A program made the translations under genes and the position numbers. Under the pieces are notes generated by a model. That model saw nothing but the letters and a program-made list of their open reading frames with translations. It made no database searches and had not been told where the DNA came from. Shown here piece after piece: positions 16,117 to 24,000 of a stretch of 64,000 bases of DNA; the stretch's first letter is position 1, and every line of letters begins with the position of its first letter. Source of the DNA: UBA1952 sp965246765 (GTDB taxonomy: Bacteria > Bacteroidota > Bacteroidia > Chitinophagales > Chitinophagaceae); NCBI GenBank assembly GCA_965246765.1, contig CBDFFJ010000007.1:169182-233181 (forward strand), given 5' to 3'.

Positions 16117-17241
16117 TTAGTATCTGGAAGCTCCGCTTACACTTGGATACTGACCGCTTTTGGTGGAATCGTAAACCACAGGAGAGGTTTCAATAGGCCC
16201 GTCCAGGTTTCTTTTCCATTTAGTCGTGCCGCCCAGCGTATCAAGCGCATACAAGAATTTATCCGTGCTGCCCAGATAAACTGTTCCTCCGCTTACCAGC
16301 GGAGAGGATCGGATAGCGGCTCCTGTCTGCGACTTCCAGCGCAACGCACCTGTTATAATGTGGATGGCATAGAGACTGTAATCATAGCTGCCGATGTAAA
16401 TCACTTGATTTGCGGCAAATGGCGAAGAGAGAATCCGGTCCGTTGTGGGATAAGTCCAGCGCGGCAGGCCGCTGCCCGAGTCTATGCAATAAACAGTCTT
16501 ATCGTAAGAGCCGAAAATGATATTTCCGCCGTAGGAGATCGGCGAAGATTCAATCGGGCCGTTTGTGGTGTACTTCCAGCGGAGGGTCGCATCGTCAATA
16601 TTGATGGCGTACATATTACCATCCTTCGCGCCAATGTAAACCTGCTTTTTTGCGTACGTGGGCGAGGACGTGAAGGCTGTAGCCGTTCCGGGATCAAAGA
16701 GCCAGGTCTGGTTGCCGTATTTTTTGGAGATCGTGTACACTTTGCCATCATTGCTGCCGAAGATCAGGTTAGTGTCAACGATGGTGGGCGAAGACTCAAT
16801 AGGCCCGCCGGTTGGGAAGCTCCAGCGAATGGTATCGGGCCCCATGTGCCAGCAGTACATTTTATTGTCGCCGGCGCCAACGTACAGATATTCGCCGCTG
16901 CCTATAGGCGTGGAAACCAGCCGCCCCGGAATGTGAAACTTCTTTAGCTCCGTACCGTAATCAGGATCCAGGCGGTGCAGATATCCGTCTTCCGACACTA
17001 CATATAGCTTGCCCAGAAACAGATAAGGCGTTCCCTTTACAGCCGCGCCCGCCTGGAATTCCCACTTCTTGGCCCCGGTCTCAGGGTTCAGCGCGTACAC
17101 AAATCCGTTGTCGCTGGAGATGAAGACAGAAGGCGTGAGCGTATCGGGGATGGAAGGGTCTTCGCTGAATTCTTTTTTGCAGGAAGCAAAAGCGAAAACA
17201 GCAAGCGCAACAAACAAAAACCGGGTGTAGCGTGTGTGCAT
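16117..17241 (-). CDS. PQQ-like beta-propeller lipoprotein
   Basis: 374 residues. The N-terminus is a lipoprotein signal with a lipobox-like AFASCKKEF, lipidation at the Cys near residue 21. About seven repeats of a propeller blade follow, each with a motif like GxVYALNPETGAKKWEF and an IESSP-type turn (GPIESSPTIVDTN, GPIESSPISYGGN, AAIRSSPLVSGGT, GPIETSPVVYDST). This is the PQQ-enzyme/BamB propeller fold. It lacks other domains, so a quinoprotein enzyme is unlikely; a scaffold role at the outer membrane (as for BamB) or a carbohydrate-linked role is possible. It sits downstream of hpf, separated by the hpf terminator. Confidence 0.85.
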   Translation of the reverse strand: MHTRYTRFLFVALAVFAFASCKKEFSEDPSIPDTLTPSVFISSDNGFVYALNPETGAKKWEFQAGAAVKGTPYLFLGKLYVVSEDGYLHRLDPDYGTELKKFHIPGRLVSTPIGSGEYLYVGAGDNKMYCWHMGPDTIRWSFPTGGPIESSPTIVDTNLIFGSNDGKVYTISKKYGNQTWLFDPGTATAFTSSPTYAKKQVYIGAKDGNMYAINIDDATLRWKYTTNGPIESSPISYGGNIIFGSYDKTVYCIDSGSGLPRWTYPTTDRILSSPFAANQVIYIGSYDYSLYAIHIITGALRWKSQTGAAIRSSPLVSGGTVYLGSTDKFLYALDTLGGTTKWKRNLDGPIETSPVVYDSTKSGQYPSVSGASRY

Positions 17242-17326
17242 AGTTCAAAAAGTAGCTGCGCGAGGCCCGCGCGAAAGCTTTGCAAAATAAGCGATTCCGC
17301 TGTAGGGTGCAAACCTGCGGGCATAG

Positions 17327-17358
17327 AAAAAGCCGGCCTTTTTAAAGACCGGCTTTTT
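17327..17358 (-). terminator. Rho-independent terminator of hpf
   Basis: AAAAAGCCGG and CCGGCTTTTT form the stem; on the minus strand it follows the hpf stop by 17 bases. Confidence 0.88.
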
Positions 17359-17375
17359 CGCAGTGTCGGTTGGGC

Positions 17376-17696
17376 TCATTCAGGCATGGCCGTCACATTG
17401 TTTGACCTGCGCTCCTTATATCGCTTTATCTGATTGACCACGCTGTCAAAAGCAAAGTCAAAAGACTCTTCAAAGGTCTTGCTCTGGTGCTTTACGAAAA
17501 AGGAGTGCTTGGGCACATGCACTTTTATTTCGGCCACCTTATCCTTCAGCGTATGGCCTACGTTGTCAAGGATGAGATAAACCTCTGCGTCCACGATCTT
17601 ATCGTGAAAAGTGCGGAGCTTGTCCATTTTCTGATTGATGCGCTCCGTGAGTCTGGAGTCTGCATCAAAATGCACCGTCTGAATTTGTACGTTCAT
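17376..17696 (-). CDS. hpf: Ribosome hibernation promoting factor (HPF/RaiA short form)
   Basis: 106 residues with the HPF fold: VQIQTVHFDADSRLTERINQ, LILDNVGHTLKDKVAEIKVH, then KTFEESFDFAFDSVVNQIKRYK. The short form binds between the 30S head and body in stationary phase, blocking the mRNA and tRNA channel and favouring 100S or idle ribosomes. Lacking the long C-terminal dimerisation tail, it resembles the short HPF/YfiA group. It is the last gene of the rpsU-xerC-hpf set on the minus strand, an order common in Bacteroidota, and ends in its own terminator. Confidence 0.93.
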   Translation of the reverse strand: MNVQIQTVHFDADSRLTERINQKMDKLRTFHDKIVDAEVYLILDNVGHTLKDKVAEIKVHVPKHSFFVKHQSKTFEESFDFAFDSVVNQIKRYKERRSNNVTAMPE

Positions 17697-17851
17697 AAGG
17701 ATTCTGATTTGGTGAAAAAATAAGGATCGGGTAATGTTCAGGCCATATTTCTGCTCCGTTTGAGAAGTAAAAGGTACAAAGCCTTCTAAAGAAAAAGTGC
17801 CATTAACATCATAATTGTTGGCAGGCCATTTGTGAGGCGGCGCAATAGCGG

Positions 17852-18757
17852 CTAACCCCGCGGGTGCGCCTGCTTGTGAATTTCTTTAAGGCGCTCAATA
17901 TCAGTATGCGTATAAATCTGGGTGGCCGACAGGCTACTGTGCCCAAGCAGTTCTTTAATTGCCTGTATGTTGGCTCCGTTGTTCAGCAGGTGCGTGGCAA
18001 AAGAGTGCCGCAGAACGTGGGGACTTCTTTTATGCTGCGTTGTCACAGTGGTGAGCTGCGCCTTTACCACACGATACACATAGCTTGCATAGAGCGGCTT
18101 CCCGTGCTCGAGCACCAGCAAAAATTCTCGGTCAGGCCGCTCCAGCTCGCGCTTTTTAGCGGCAATGTAATCGCGCAGGTCATCTATCAGCGCTTCGCTT
18201 ACCGGAATCATGCGCTCCTTATTGCCTTTGCCCAGCACACGGATGAGCTTCTGCCCCCAGCCGATGTCGGTTTCGCGCAGCGTAAGCAGCTCCTGACGAC
18301 GCATGCCGGTGCTATAGAGCAATTCACAAATCAGACGGTCGGTAAAGCCTTTGAAGCCTGCGCCAAAGGCAGTGTTGTTAATCAGTTGATCGGCCTGCGG
18401 CTCTTGTAGTGCCACTGGCAGCCTCTTGGGCAGGCGCATAGCATGCAGCTGACGAACAGGATTGCGCTCAGCAAACCCCTGCTGGCAGCACCAGTGAAAA
18501 AAAGAGCTGAGCGTAGCCGTTTTGTGATTCAGCGTGGTGGCGGCAATTGTATTGTGCGCCTCTTTAATGGAAGCAAGCCAGCTGCGGATATGGTGGTGGC
18601 CGACTTCTGATATACCCGGATCACCGGTGTATTCTTTCAGATAAAACTGAGCAAACTGCCCAAGATTCCGCTCATAAGAAGCTACAGTATGCGGCGAATA
18701 GCGCTTTTCAAATTTCAGATAACGGATGAATCCGGCTGCTGCCTCACTAAACTGCAT
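17852..18757 (-). CDS. xerC: Tyrosine recombinase, XerC/XerD family
   Basis: 301 residues from ATG at 18757; a longer form from 18793 would begin inside the rpsU terminator hairpin and is rejected. The N-terminal SAM-like domain (FIRYLKFEKRYSPHTVASYE) precedes the catalytic domain. The conserved residues are visible: Arg in STGMRRQELL, Lys in LGKGNKERMIPV, the HVLRHSFATHLL His-x-x-Arg, LLGHSSLSATQIYTH and its nucleophilic Tyr. It should resolve chromosome dimers at dif with a partner. The conserved location between rpsU and hpf fits a housekeeping Xer rather than an integrase. Confidence 0.9.
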   Translation of the reverse strand: MQFSEAAAGFIRYLKFEKRYSPHTVASYERNLGQFAQFYLKEYTGDPGISEVGHHHIRSWLASIKEAHNTIAATTLNHKTATLSSFFHWCCQQGFAERNPVRQLHAMRLPKRLPVALQEPQADQLINNTAFGAGFKGFTDRLICELLYSTGMRRQELLTLRETDIGWGQKLIRVLGKGNKERMIPVSEALIDDLRDYIAAKKRELERPDREFLLVLEHGKPLYASYVYRVVKAQLTTVTTQHKRSPHVLRHSFATHLLNNGANIQAIKELLGHSSLSATQIYTHTDIERLKEIHKQAHPRG

Positions 18758-18763
18758 GGAAAA

Positions 18764-18800
18764 GCCCCTTTTGCCAAAGATAAGCGCTGGCAAAAGGGGC
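18764..18800 (-). terminator. Strong hairpin between rpsU and xerC (terminator/attenuator)
   Basis: GCCCCTTTTGCCA (18764-18776) and TGGCAAAAGGGGC (18788-18800) form a perfect 13-bp stem over an 11-base loop. On the minus strand it is followed by TTTTCC and directly by the xerC ATG at 18757, so it lies in the xerC initiation region. Confidence 0.85.
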
Positions 18801-18838
18801 AGGAATTTATTTCCGGATGAGGGAAAACCGCTTAGGGC

Positions 18839-19036
18839 TTAATCGTCCAGACGGCCTTCAATGAGCTGCTGCTTATAAACAGCCTTCAGCACTTCGGTAC
18901 GACGGCGCACAGAAGGCTTTACAAAAGCCTGGCGCTGACGAAGCTGGAGGAGCGTGCGGCTCTTCTCAAACTTCTTCTTGTACTTTTTCAGTGCCTTGTC
19001 TATGTTTTCGCAGTCTTTAGCATCAATGATTAGCAT
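18839..19036 (-). CDS. rpsU: 30S ribosomal protein S21
   Basis: 65 residues, the normal S21 length. The sequence begins MLIIDAKDCENIDKALKKYK and ends with the basic RRRTEVLKAVYKQQLIEGR helix. S21 sits near the anti-Shine-Dalgarno end of 16S rRNA; in Bacteroidota S21, with bS18 and bS6, helps hide that end, which fits the lack of Shine-Dalgarno sequences in this window. It heads the rpsU-xerC-hpf cluster and has a TATCTTTG -7 element 43 bases upstream. Confidence 0.95.
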   Translation of the reverse strand: MLIIDAKDCENIDKALKKYKKKFEKSRTLLQLRQRQAFVKPSVRRRTEVLKAVYKQQLIEGRLDD

Positions 19037-19079
19037 AATCGGATATACCCCCTTTTTGGTAAAGTAATTTTTGGGAGGG

Positions 19080-19087
19080 CAAAGATA
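19080..19087 (-). promoter_or_regulatory. -7 promoter element TATCTTTG for rpsU
   Basis: Exact TAnnTTTG on the minus strand, 43 bases upstream of the rpsU ATG at 19036. Confidence 0.55.
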
Positions 19088-19146
19088 GGAGAATTGTGTA
19101 TCAGCGCGATCGCATCTCGCCTAAAAAGCTGCTCTTTTTAAAGCAA

Positions 19147-19154
19147 TAGCTTTG
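19147..19154 (+). promoter_or_regulatory. -7 promoter element TAGCTTTG
   Basis: Exact TAnnTTTG, 26 bases before the lipoprotein ATG at 19181. It lies in a 13-bp direct repeat (GCAATAGCTTTGC) that recurs at 19727-19739. Confidence 0.5.
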
Positions 19155-19180
19155 CCTTCCGTCCGTTTCCTATCTCCGTC

Positions 19181-19732
19181 ATGCGCACTATACATCTCAT
19201 CAGGACAATTCTTATGCTTTTTTGCGCGGCGGGCATGTTGACCGCATGCAGTAAATACAAAGACGAGCCGGGCGGTTCCGATCCGCGCCTTTCGCGCAAA
19301 TATTGCAACGATCCTGAGGCGGTAAATTACAATTTTGATTTTCCGGGAACCGCGGATAACAGTGTTTGTTATTATCCGGCAGATGCCTTCAGCGGCGTCT
19401 ATTCATTTAAAGATTCCGTGTATAGCACTCCCGGAACGCTTGTGCGCCAGGACTCAATCCTATTGCGCTTTTTTGCGCTTTCCCGTGTGCGCATTGCCAT
19501 ATCCGGCTTTTGTCCCGGAGGAAGCGATTCGCTGCATTTTACCGCCAACCGTACACTGCGCGCGTCGGGCGATACGACAATTGTGACTGGCCAGCGTTTA
19601 TGCCGCGACCGCGATACACTGAGCGGATACATTACAAAGTCTCTTGGCGATAGCAGCCGCCTCCGTTTTTTCCTGACGGTAGTGTCGGACACCGGCACAA
19701 CGACGCACCAGGGAACAGCATACAGGCAATAG
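19181..19732 (+). CDS. Hypothetical lipoprotein
   Basis: 183 residues. A lipoprotein signal is present: hydrophobic TILMLFCAAGMLTACSKY with lipidation expected at the Cys in LTACSK. The mature part is rich in Ser/Asp/Thr and beta strands (GVYSFKDSVYS, SRVRIAISGFCPGGSDSLHF, DTLSGYITKSLGDSSRLRFF) and has several Cys residues that may pair. It resembles the many small envelope lipoproteins of Bacteroidota, with no domain I can name. It precedes ribE by ten bases, but ribE may have its own promoter at the end of this gene. Confidence 0.75.
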   Translation: MRTIHLIRTILMLFCAAGMLTACSKYKDEPGGSDPRLSRKYCNDPEAVNYNFDFPGTADNSVCYYPADAFSGVYSFKDSVYSTPGTLVRQDSILLRFFALSRVRIAISGFCPGGSDSLHFTANRTLRASGDTTIVTGQRLCRDRDTLSGYITKSLGDSSRLRFFLTVVSDTGTTTHQGTAYRQ

Positions 19733-19737
19733 CTTTG
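19730..19737 (+). promoter_or_regulatory. -7-like element TAGCTTTG overlapping the lipoprotein stop
   Basis: The stop codon TAG of the lipoprotein gene is also the start of TAGCTTTG, five bases before the ribE ATG at 19743. The same 13-bp sequence lies upstream of the lipoprotein gene, so chance is less likely, but use as a promoter is unproven. Confidence 0.35.
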
Positions 19738-19742
19738 CAGGC

Positions 19743-20342
19743 ATGTTCACCGGTATCGTAGAGGCAATAGGCGTTATCAGCAATATCAGCGTAGCCGGGA
19801 GCAACCGGGAATTCTGGATTGAAAGCTCATTGACGCCTGAACTTAAGATTGATCAGAGCGTGTCTCATAATGGCGTTTGCCTCACAGTAGTGGACGTAGC
19901 AGGCAGTCAGTACCGGGTAACCGCCGTAGCGGAAACCCTTTTCAAAACAACTCTGGGCGATTGGATAGTGGGGCAAAGTATTAATCTTGAGCGCTCGCTG
20001 CGCGTAGGAGACCGCCTGGACGGCCACTTTGTGCAGGGGCATGTGGATTCTATTGCCGTTTGCACGCAACGTGAGCAATTGGAGGGAAGCTGGCTTTACC
20101 GGTTCGGCTATGATGCTGCGTTTGCACCGCTCATCGTAGAGAAAGGGTCAATTTGTGTTGACGGGGTGAGCCTGACGGCTTTTGACTTAGGGCTTGCTGA
20201 CTTTCAGGTTGCCATTATTCCTTTCACATTTGAGCATACCGGCTTCAAGCTCATAAGCCCAGGAACGCGCGTAAACATAGAGTTTGACGTCCTGGGCAAA
20301 TACTTTCTGCGCTCGCATCTGCTGGGAAGATCCTCCAGATAA
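19743..20342 (+). CDS. ribE: Riboflavin synthase, alpha subunit
   Basis: 199 residues with the diagnostic start MFTGIVEAIGVI and two homologous lumazine-binding barrels: first SVSHNGVCLTVVD ... VGDRLDGHFVQGHVDSI, second VEKGSICVDGVSLTAFD ... VNIEFDVLGKYF. It dismutates two 6,7-dimethyl-8-ribityllumazine molecules into riboflavin and a pyrimidine. Its substrate enzyme, lumazine synthase ribH, is at 40079-40573 in this same window, not in an operon with it. No FMN riboswitch is recognisable before it; the upstream gap is only ten bases. Confidence 0.95.
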   Translation: MFTGIVEAIGVISNISVAGSNREFWIESSLTPELKIDQSVSHNGVCLTVVDVAGSQYRVTAVAETLFKTTLGDWIVGQSINLERSLRVGDRLDGHFVQGHVDSIAVCTQREQLEGSWLYRFGYDAAFAPLIVEKGSICVDGVSLTAFDLGLADFQVAIIPFTFEHTGFKLISPGTRVNIEFDVLGKYFLRSHLLGRSSR

Positions 20343-20716
20343 GCGCCCCGGAACCTGCAACACACTGCTCTTTTTGGGGCTATAAGCCAGAATGTGGTTA
20401 CGCTTCCCAAAAGCGAAGCCTTACCATCCACTCTATTTACTACTTCTTAACAGGGACGCCGCTTTACACGCCGCTTTTGAATGGCTCCGGCTTGCTGGGG
20501 AGGCAGAAGACGGCTTGGGCCTCCTATGCGTAAAGAACCTGTTAATCCAGTGAGACTTATCATCGGTAGCCGAAAGCTGTTTTCAGAAGTCTAATGACAA
20601 TACTGCCTGAAAGCCGCTCCTGGTAAGTGTTTGAACCCCGGCAGCACAAGTAATGATCATAGTTTTCTGGCGCCAAAATGCAGATATTTTTGTGCGGGCA
20701 CCGATAGGGTTTTTTG

Positions 20717-20755
20717 TGTATTTACAAAAAACAGAAGCTTAGCCTTGTAAATACA
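20717..20755. promoter_or_regulatory. 11-bp inverted repeat, possible operator
   Basis: TGTATTTACAA (20717-20727) and TTGTAAATACA (20745-20755) are perfect inverted repeats separated by 17 bases. They lie about 140 bp before the putative -7 element of the adhesin operon. Either a regulator site with two half-sites or an RNA hairpin; no T-run follows. Confidence 0.45.
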
Positions 20756-20895
20756 ATGCCATAAGAACCAAGTTGCTAAGCCTACCAGATACATTATATT
20801 ACTAATAATTCATTCAAACATAGAGTTCTATATCATAGGAGGAATTGAATAAAAATAAATATACGAGCCGGTAACGAATCATTAACGGGCCCGAG

Positions 20896-20903
20896 TAGAT
20901 TTG
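20896..20903 (+). promoter_or_regulatory. -7 promoter element TAGATTTG for the adhesin operon
   Basis: Exact TAnnTTTG, 105 bases before the favoured ATG at 21009, giving a leader of about 100 bases. No -33 TTG is seen at the expected spacing. Confidence 0.45.
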
Positions 20904-21008
20904 CAAATCACTTGTTAAGTCAAACAACATTATTTCGCAGTGCCAAATAATCTTGACCCAGAGAGTGCTTCTGCCAACCCCGAAAAATCCAAGCAATCAT
21001 CCAAGTTT

Positions 21009-24000
21009 ATGAAGCAACTATCCCTCGTTTTCATCTTAGCAGTCCTGCTGTCAGGGCTAAGTGCTAAGGCGCAGACCTTCACCACGATTACGCTACAGTC
21101 GGGCACTCTGGTGTCTGCGCCATCCGGTAATCTGCAGCCGGGCGCATTGTATAAATACCCTAATGCCGCAGGCGGTAGTGGAAATTTGATTGATGCTTAC
21201 GTTCAGATTCTGCGTAAAAGCAATACAGGCAGCAATTATGTTGGCCTGTATGCATTTGATAATCTTGCCAATGTCAATAATCCCGGCGGATATGATTATG
21301 CGTTTCAGCCGGTGACCAGTTGCTCCAATGTAAATACAAGCGGCCTCTGGACTCCCAGCCAGCATTGCGGCCAGGGTACAGTTGAAATGTCTCACACGGC
21401 CAACCAGGACTATCTCGTTCACTTCCGCCTGTACTTCAAGAAAGCGGGTACAGCCCTGGATACTGCATTGAACTTCTATGCGGCGTTCATTGATATGGAC
21501 GGTTTTGGCTCCGGCACAGAAGCAGAGCAGAACGCGTTTATGCCAGGGCAGTCATATTCTGTTTCGCCCAACACAACGCTTTCATTTAAAACAAGGTCTG
21601 ACGGTCTTATCTGCGCGGAAGGCGATCCTGCAAACGTTGCCGGCCTGCAGTTAACCGCTATCACTGCGATTTCTCAGGTAGTGTACCTGAACAGAAGCTA
21701 TGTAGATTTTGCGATGGGTATGAATACGCATACCGGCACACTTAACGGGAGCTGTTATGATGCAGTTGCCGGTGGCCGTCTTGCGTCTGTAAGCTTTGCA
21801 ACCCAACCTGTAGGCTGTACCATCACTACAAACACAACGATCAATCTTTCCGGTACCGTCTGGGACGATGCCGACGGAAGCGCCAATAACACATTCACAA
21901 ATATCAAGACCAACACGGAAACAGGAACAGCTGGCGGAGGTCTTTACGTGTACGCGCTTGACTCCCTGTCAGGTACAGTACTCAAGCGTGCTGCCGTCAA
22001 TGCCAATGGCACCTGGAGCATGACCAATATCGCTAAAAACGTACCTATCGTTCTTGTGCTCAGCAAAACGCTGGTAAATGAAGGCGTAACGAATGGCCGC
22101 CCTACAGGCGTCCTCAACAGCGGTTGGGTAGCTACTTCGCCGCTTACGCGTCCTTCTTTCCGCCCTGCAATTACAACCGCCAATCTTGATTTCGGCATTG
22201 AGCAGCCGCCGGTTGGCGCCAACTACACAGTTCCTTCTCAACTGAATCCAGGCAGCACAATTACTGATCCGGTACCGACATATGTATTCACCGGCAATGA
22301 TCCTGAAGACGGCGTGTACACAACCGGCCTCAGCGGCGAGAAAGTAACCCTTACGCCCGGCGTGAACGGCGATCTATATTACAATGGTACCAAGATCACC
22401 ACCACTACAACCTATCCGAGCTTTGATCCAACGAAGCTGACGCTTGACCCGACAGGCCTTACGCCGCTGGCGCAAAGCCGGGATACGGCAACGTTTACGT
22501 ATGCTGTATATGACAACGCCAACGTGCCTTCCGTTCCAAAGACAATCACCATGCTGTTTGAGCCGCCGCTGCTCATAAGCGGATATGTATGGGATGATGC
22601 CAACGGCGATGCGATAAAGGCAACTACGGAGCCTTATACAAATGGCGGTGGGGTAAATGCTGTGCTGACTAACGCAGGTGGCCTTGTACTACAGGTAGTT
22701 GCCGTTAATGCTACTACAGGTTTTTATCAGTTTGATCAGTCTATTTCCAACAATACATATAAGGTGGTGCTGACAACCACTACCCCGACTCCGGGCGTGA
22801 CAACACTTACCACGTCTTCTCTGCCAAATGGCGTGAATGGCCCATGGGTGAACACAGGTGTGAACCTTAATAACGTTCCGAATACGGGTAATATGACAGC
22901 CGTTATTACGGTTGCTATTCAGAATGCTCCTGTTACAAACCAAAACTTCGGTATTGAGCAAATACCTGCCGGATCAAACTACACCGTACCGTCTCAACTG
23001 AACCCAGGCGGCACCACCACCGTTCCGGTGCCTACAGTAGTATTTACGGGTAATGATCCTGAAGACGGTACCTATCCTACCGGCCTCAGCGGAAAGAAGA
23101 TAACACTGACTCCCGGTGTAAACGGCGATCTCTATTACAATGGCACCAAGATCACCACAACTACTACCTACACAAGCTTTGACCCAACAAAGCTGACACT
23201 TGACCCTACAGGCCTCACTCCACTTGCGCAAAGCCGCGATACGGCAACGTTTACGTATTCTGTATATGACAACGCCAACGTGCCTTCCGTTCCAAAGACA
23301 ATCACCATGCTGTTTGAGCCACCCGTGCCTATCAGCGGATATGTATGGGACGATGCTAATGCCAACGCTATCAAGGCAACTACCGAGCCTTTTACGAATG
23401 CAGGTGGCCTCAATGCTGCCCTGACGGACGCTACCGGCCTCGTATTGCAATACGTTGCGGTGAATGCCACAACCGGCGCATATCAGTTTGACCGCGCTAT
23501 TTCTAATACGGTTTACAAGGTGGTGCTTACTACTACCACTCCTACGCCAGGCGTGACAACACTTACCACGTCTTCTCTGCCAAACGGCACGAACGGCCCA
23601 TGGGTGAATACTGGTGTGAACCTCAATAACGTTCCAAATACAGGTAACAAGACAGGCATCATCAGCTTTACTACCGGCACTATGGCTATAATTGACCAGA
23701 ACTTTGGTATTCAGCAGCCGCCGGCAGGCGCCAACTACACTGCGGGCTCACGCCTCAACCCCGGCGATACTATTACAGTATCTATCCCTTCTGCTGCATT
23801 CACAGGCAATGACCCTGAGGACGGCACTTATACCACCGGCCTTACGGGCAAGAAGGTAACGATCACTCCGGGCAGCAATGGCGATCTGTACTACAATGGC
23901 GTAAAGATCACAACCGCCACTACCTACACCAGCTTTGATCCTACCAGGCTGCGCATTGACCCTACCGGCCCTCAGCCTAAGGCTTTTGTAGCTGTGACTT

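Larger units (their letters stand above)
20343..21008. other. Long intergenic region upstream of the adhesin operon
   Basis: About 670 bases without a convincing gene; the last 250 are much more A/T-rich than the surroundings. It holds an 11-bp inverted repeat (20717-20755) and a TAGATTTG -7 element (20896-20903). A GTG-initiated frame from 20940 would add 23 polar residues in front of the adhesin signal peptide and is not favoured. No tRNA, riboswitch or known small RNA was recognised. Confidence 0.6.

Noticed and set aside
19733..19742. FMN riboswitch before ribE
   Set aside because: Only ten bases lie between the genes and no RFN-like structure is in the preceding gene end.
20600..20660. 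tRNA-like segment in the gap after ribE
   Set aside because: A GTTTGAACCCC stretch looks like a T-arm, but no acceptor stem or anticodon arm can be drawn.
20940..21008. GTG start giving 23 extra residues on the adhesin
   Set aside because: It would place polar residues before the signal peptide; ATG at 21009 is favoured.
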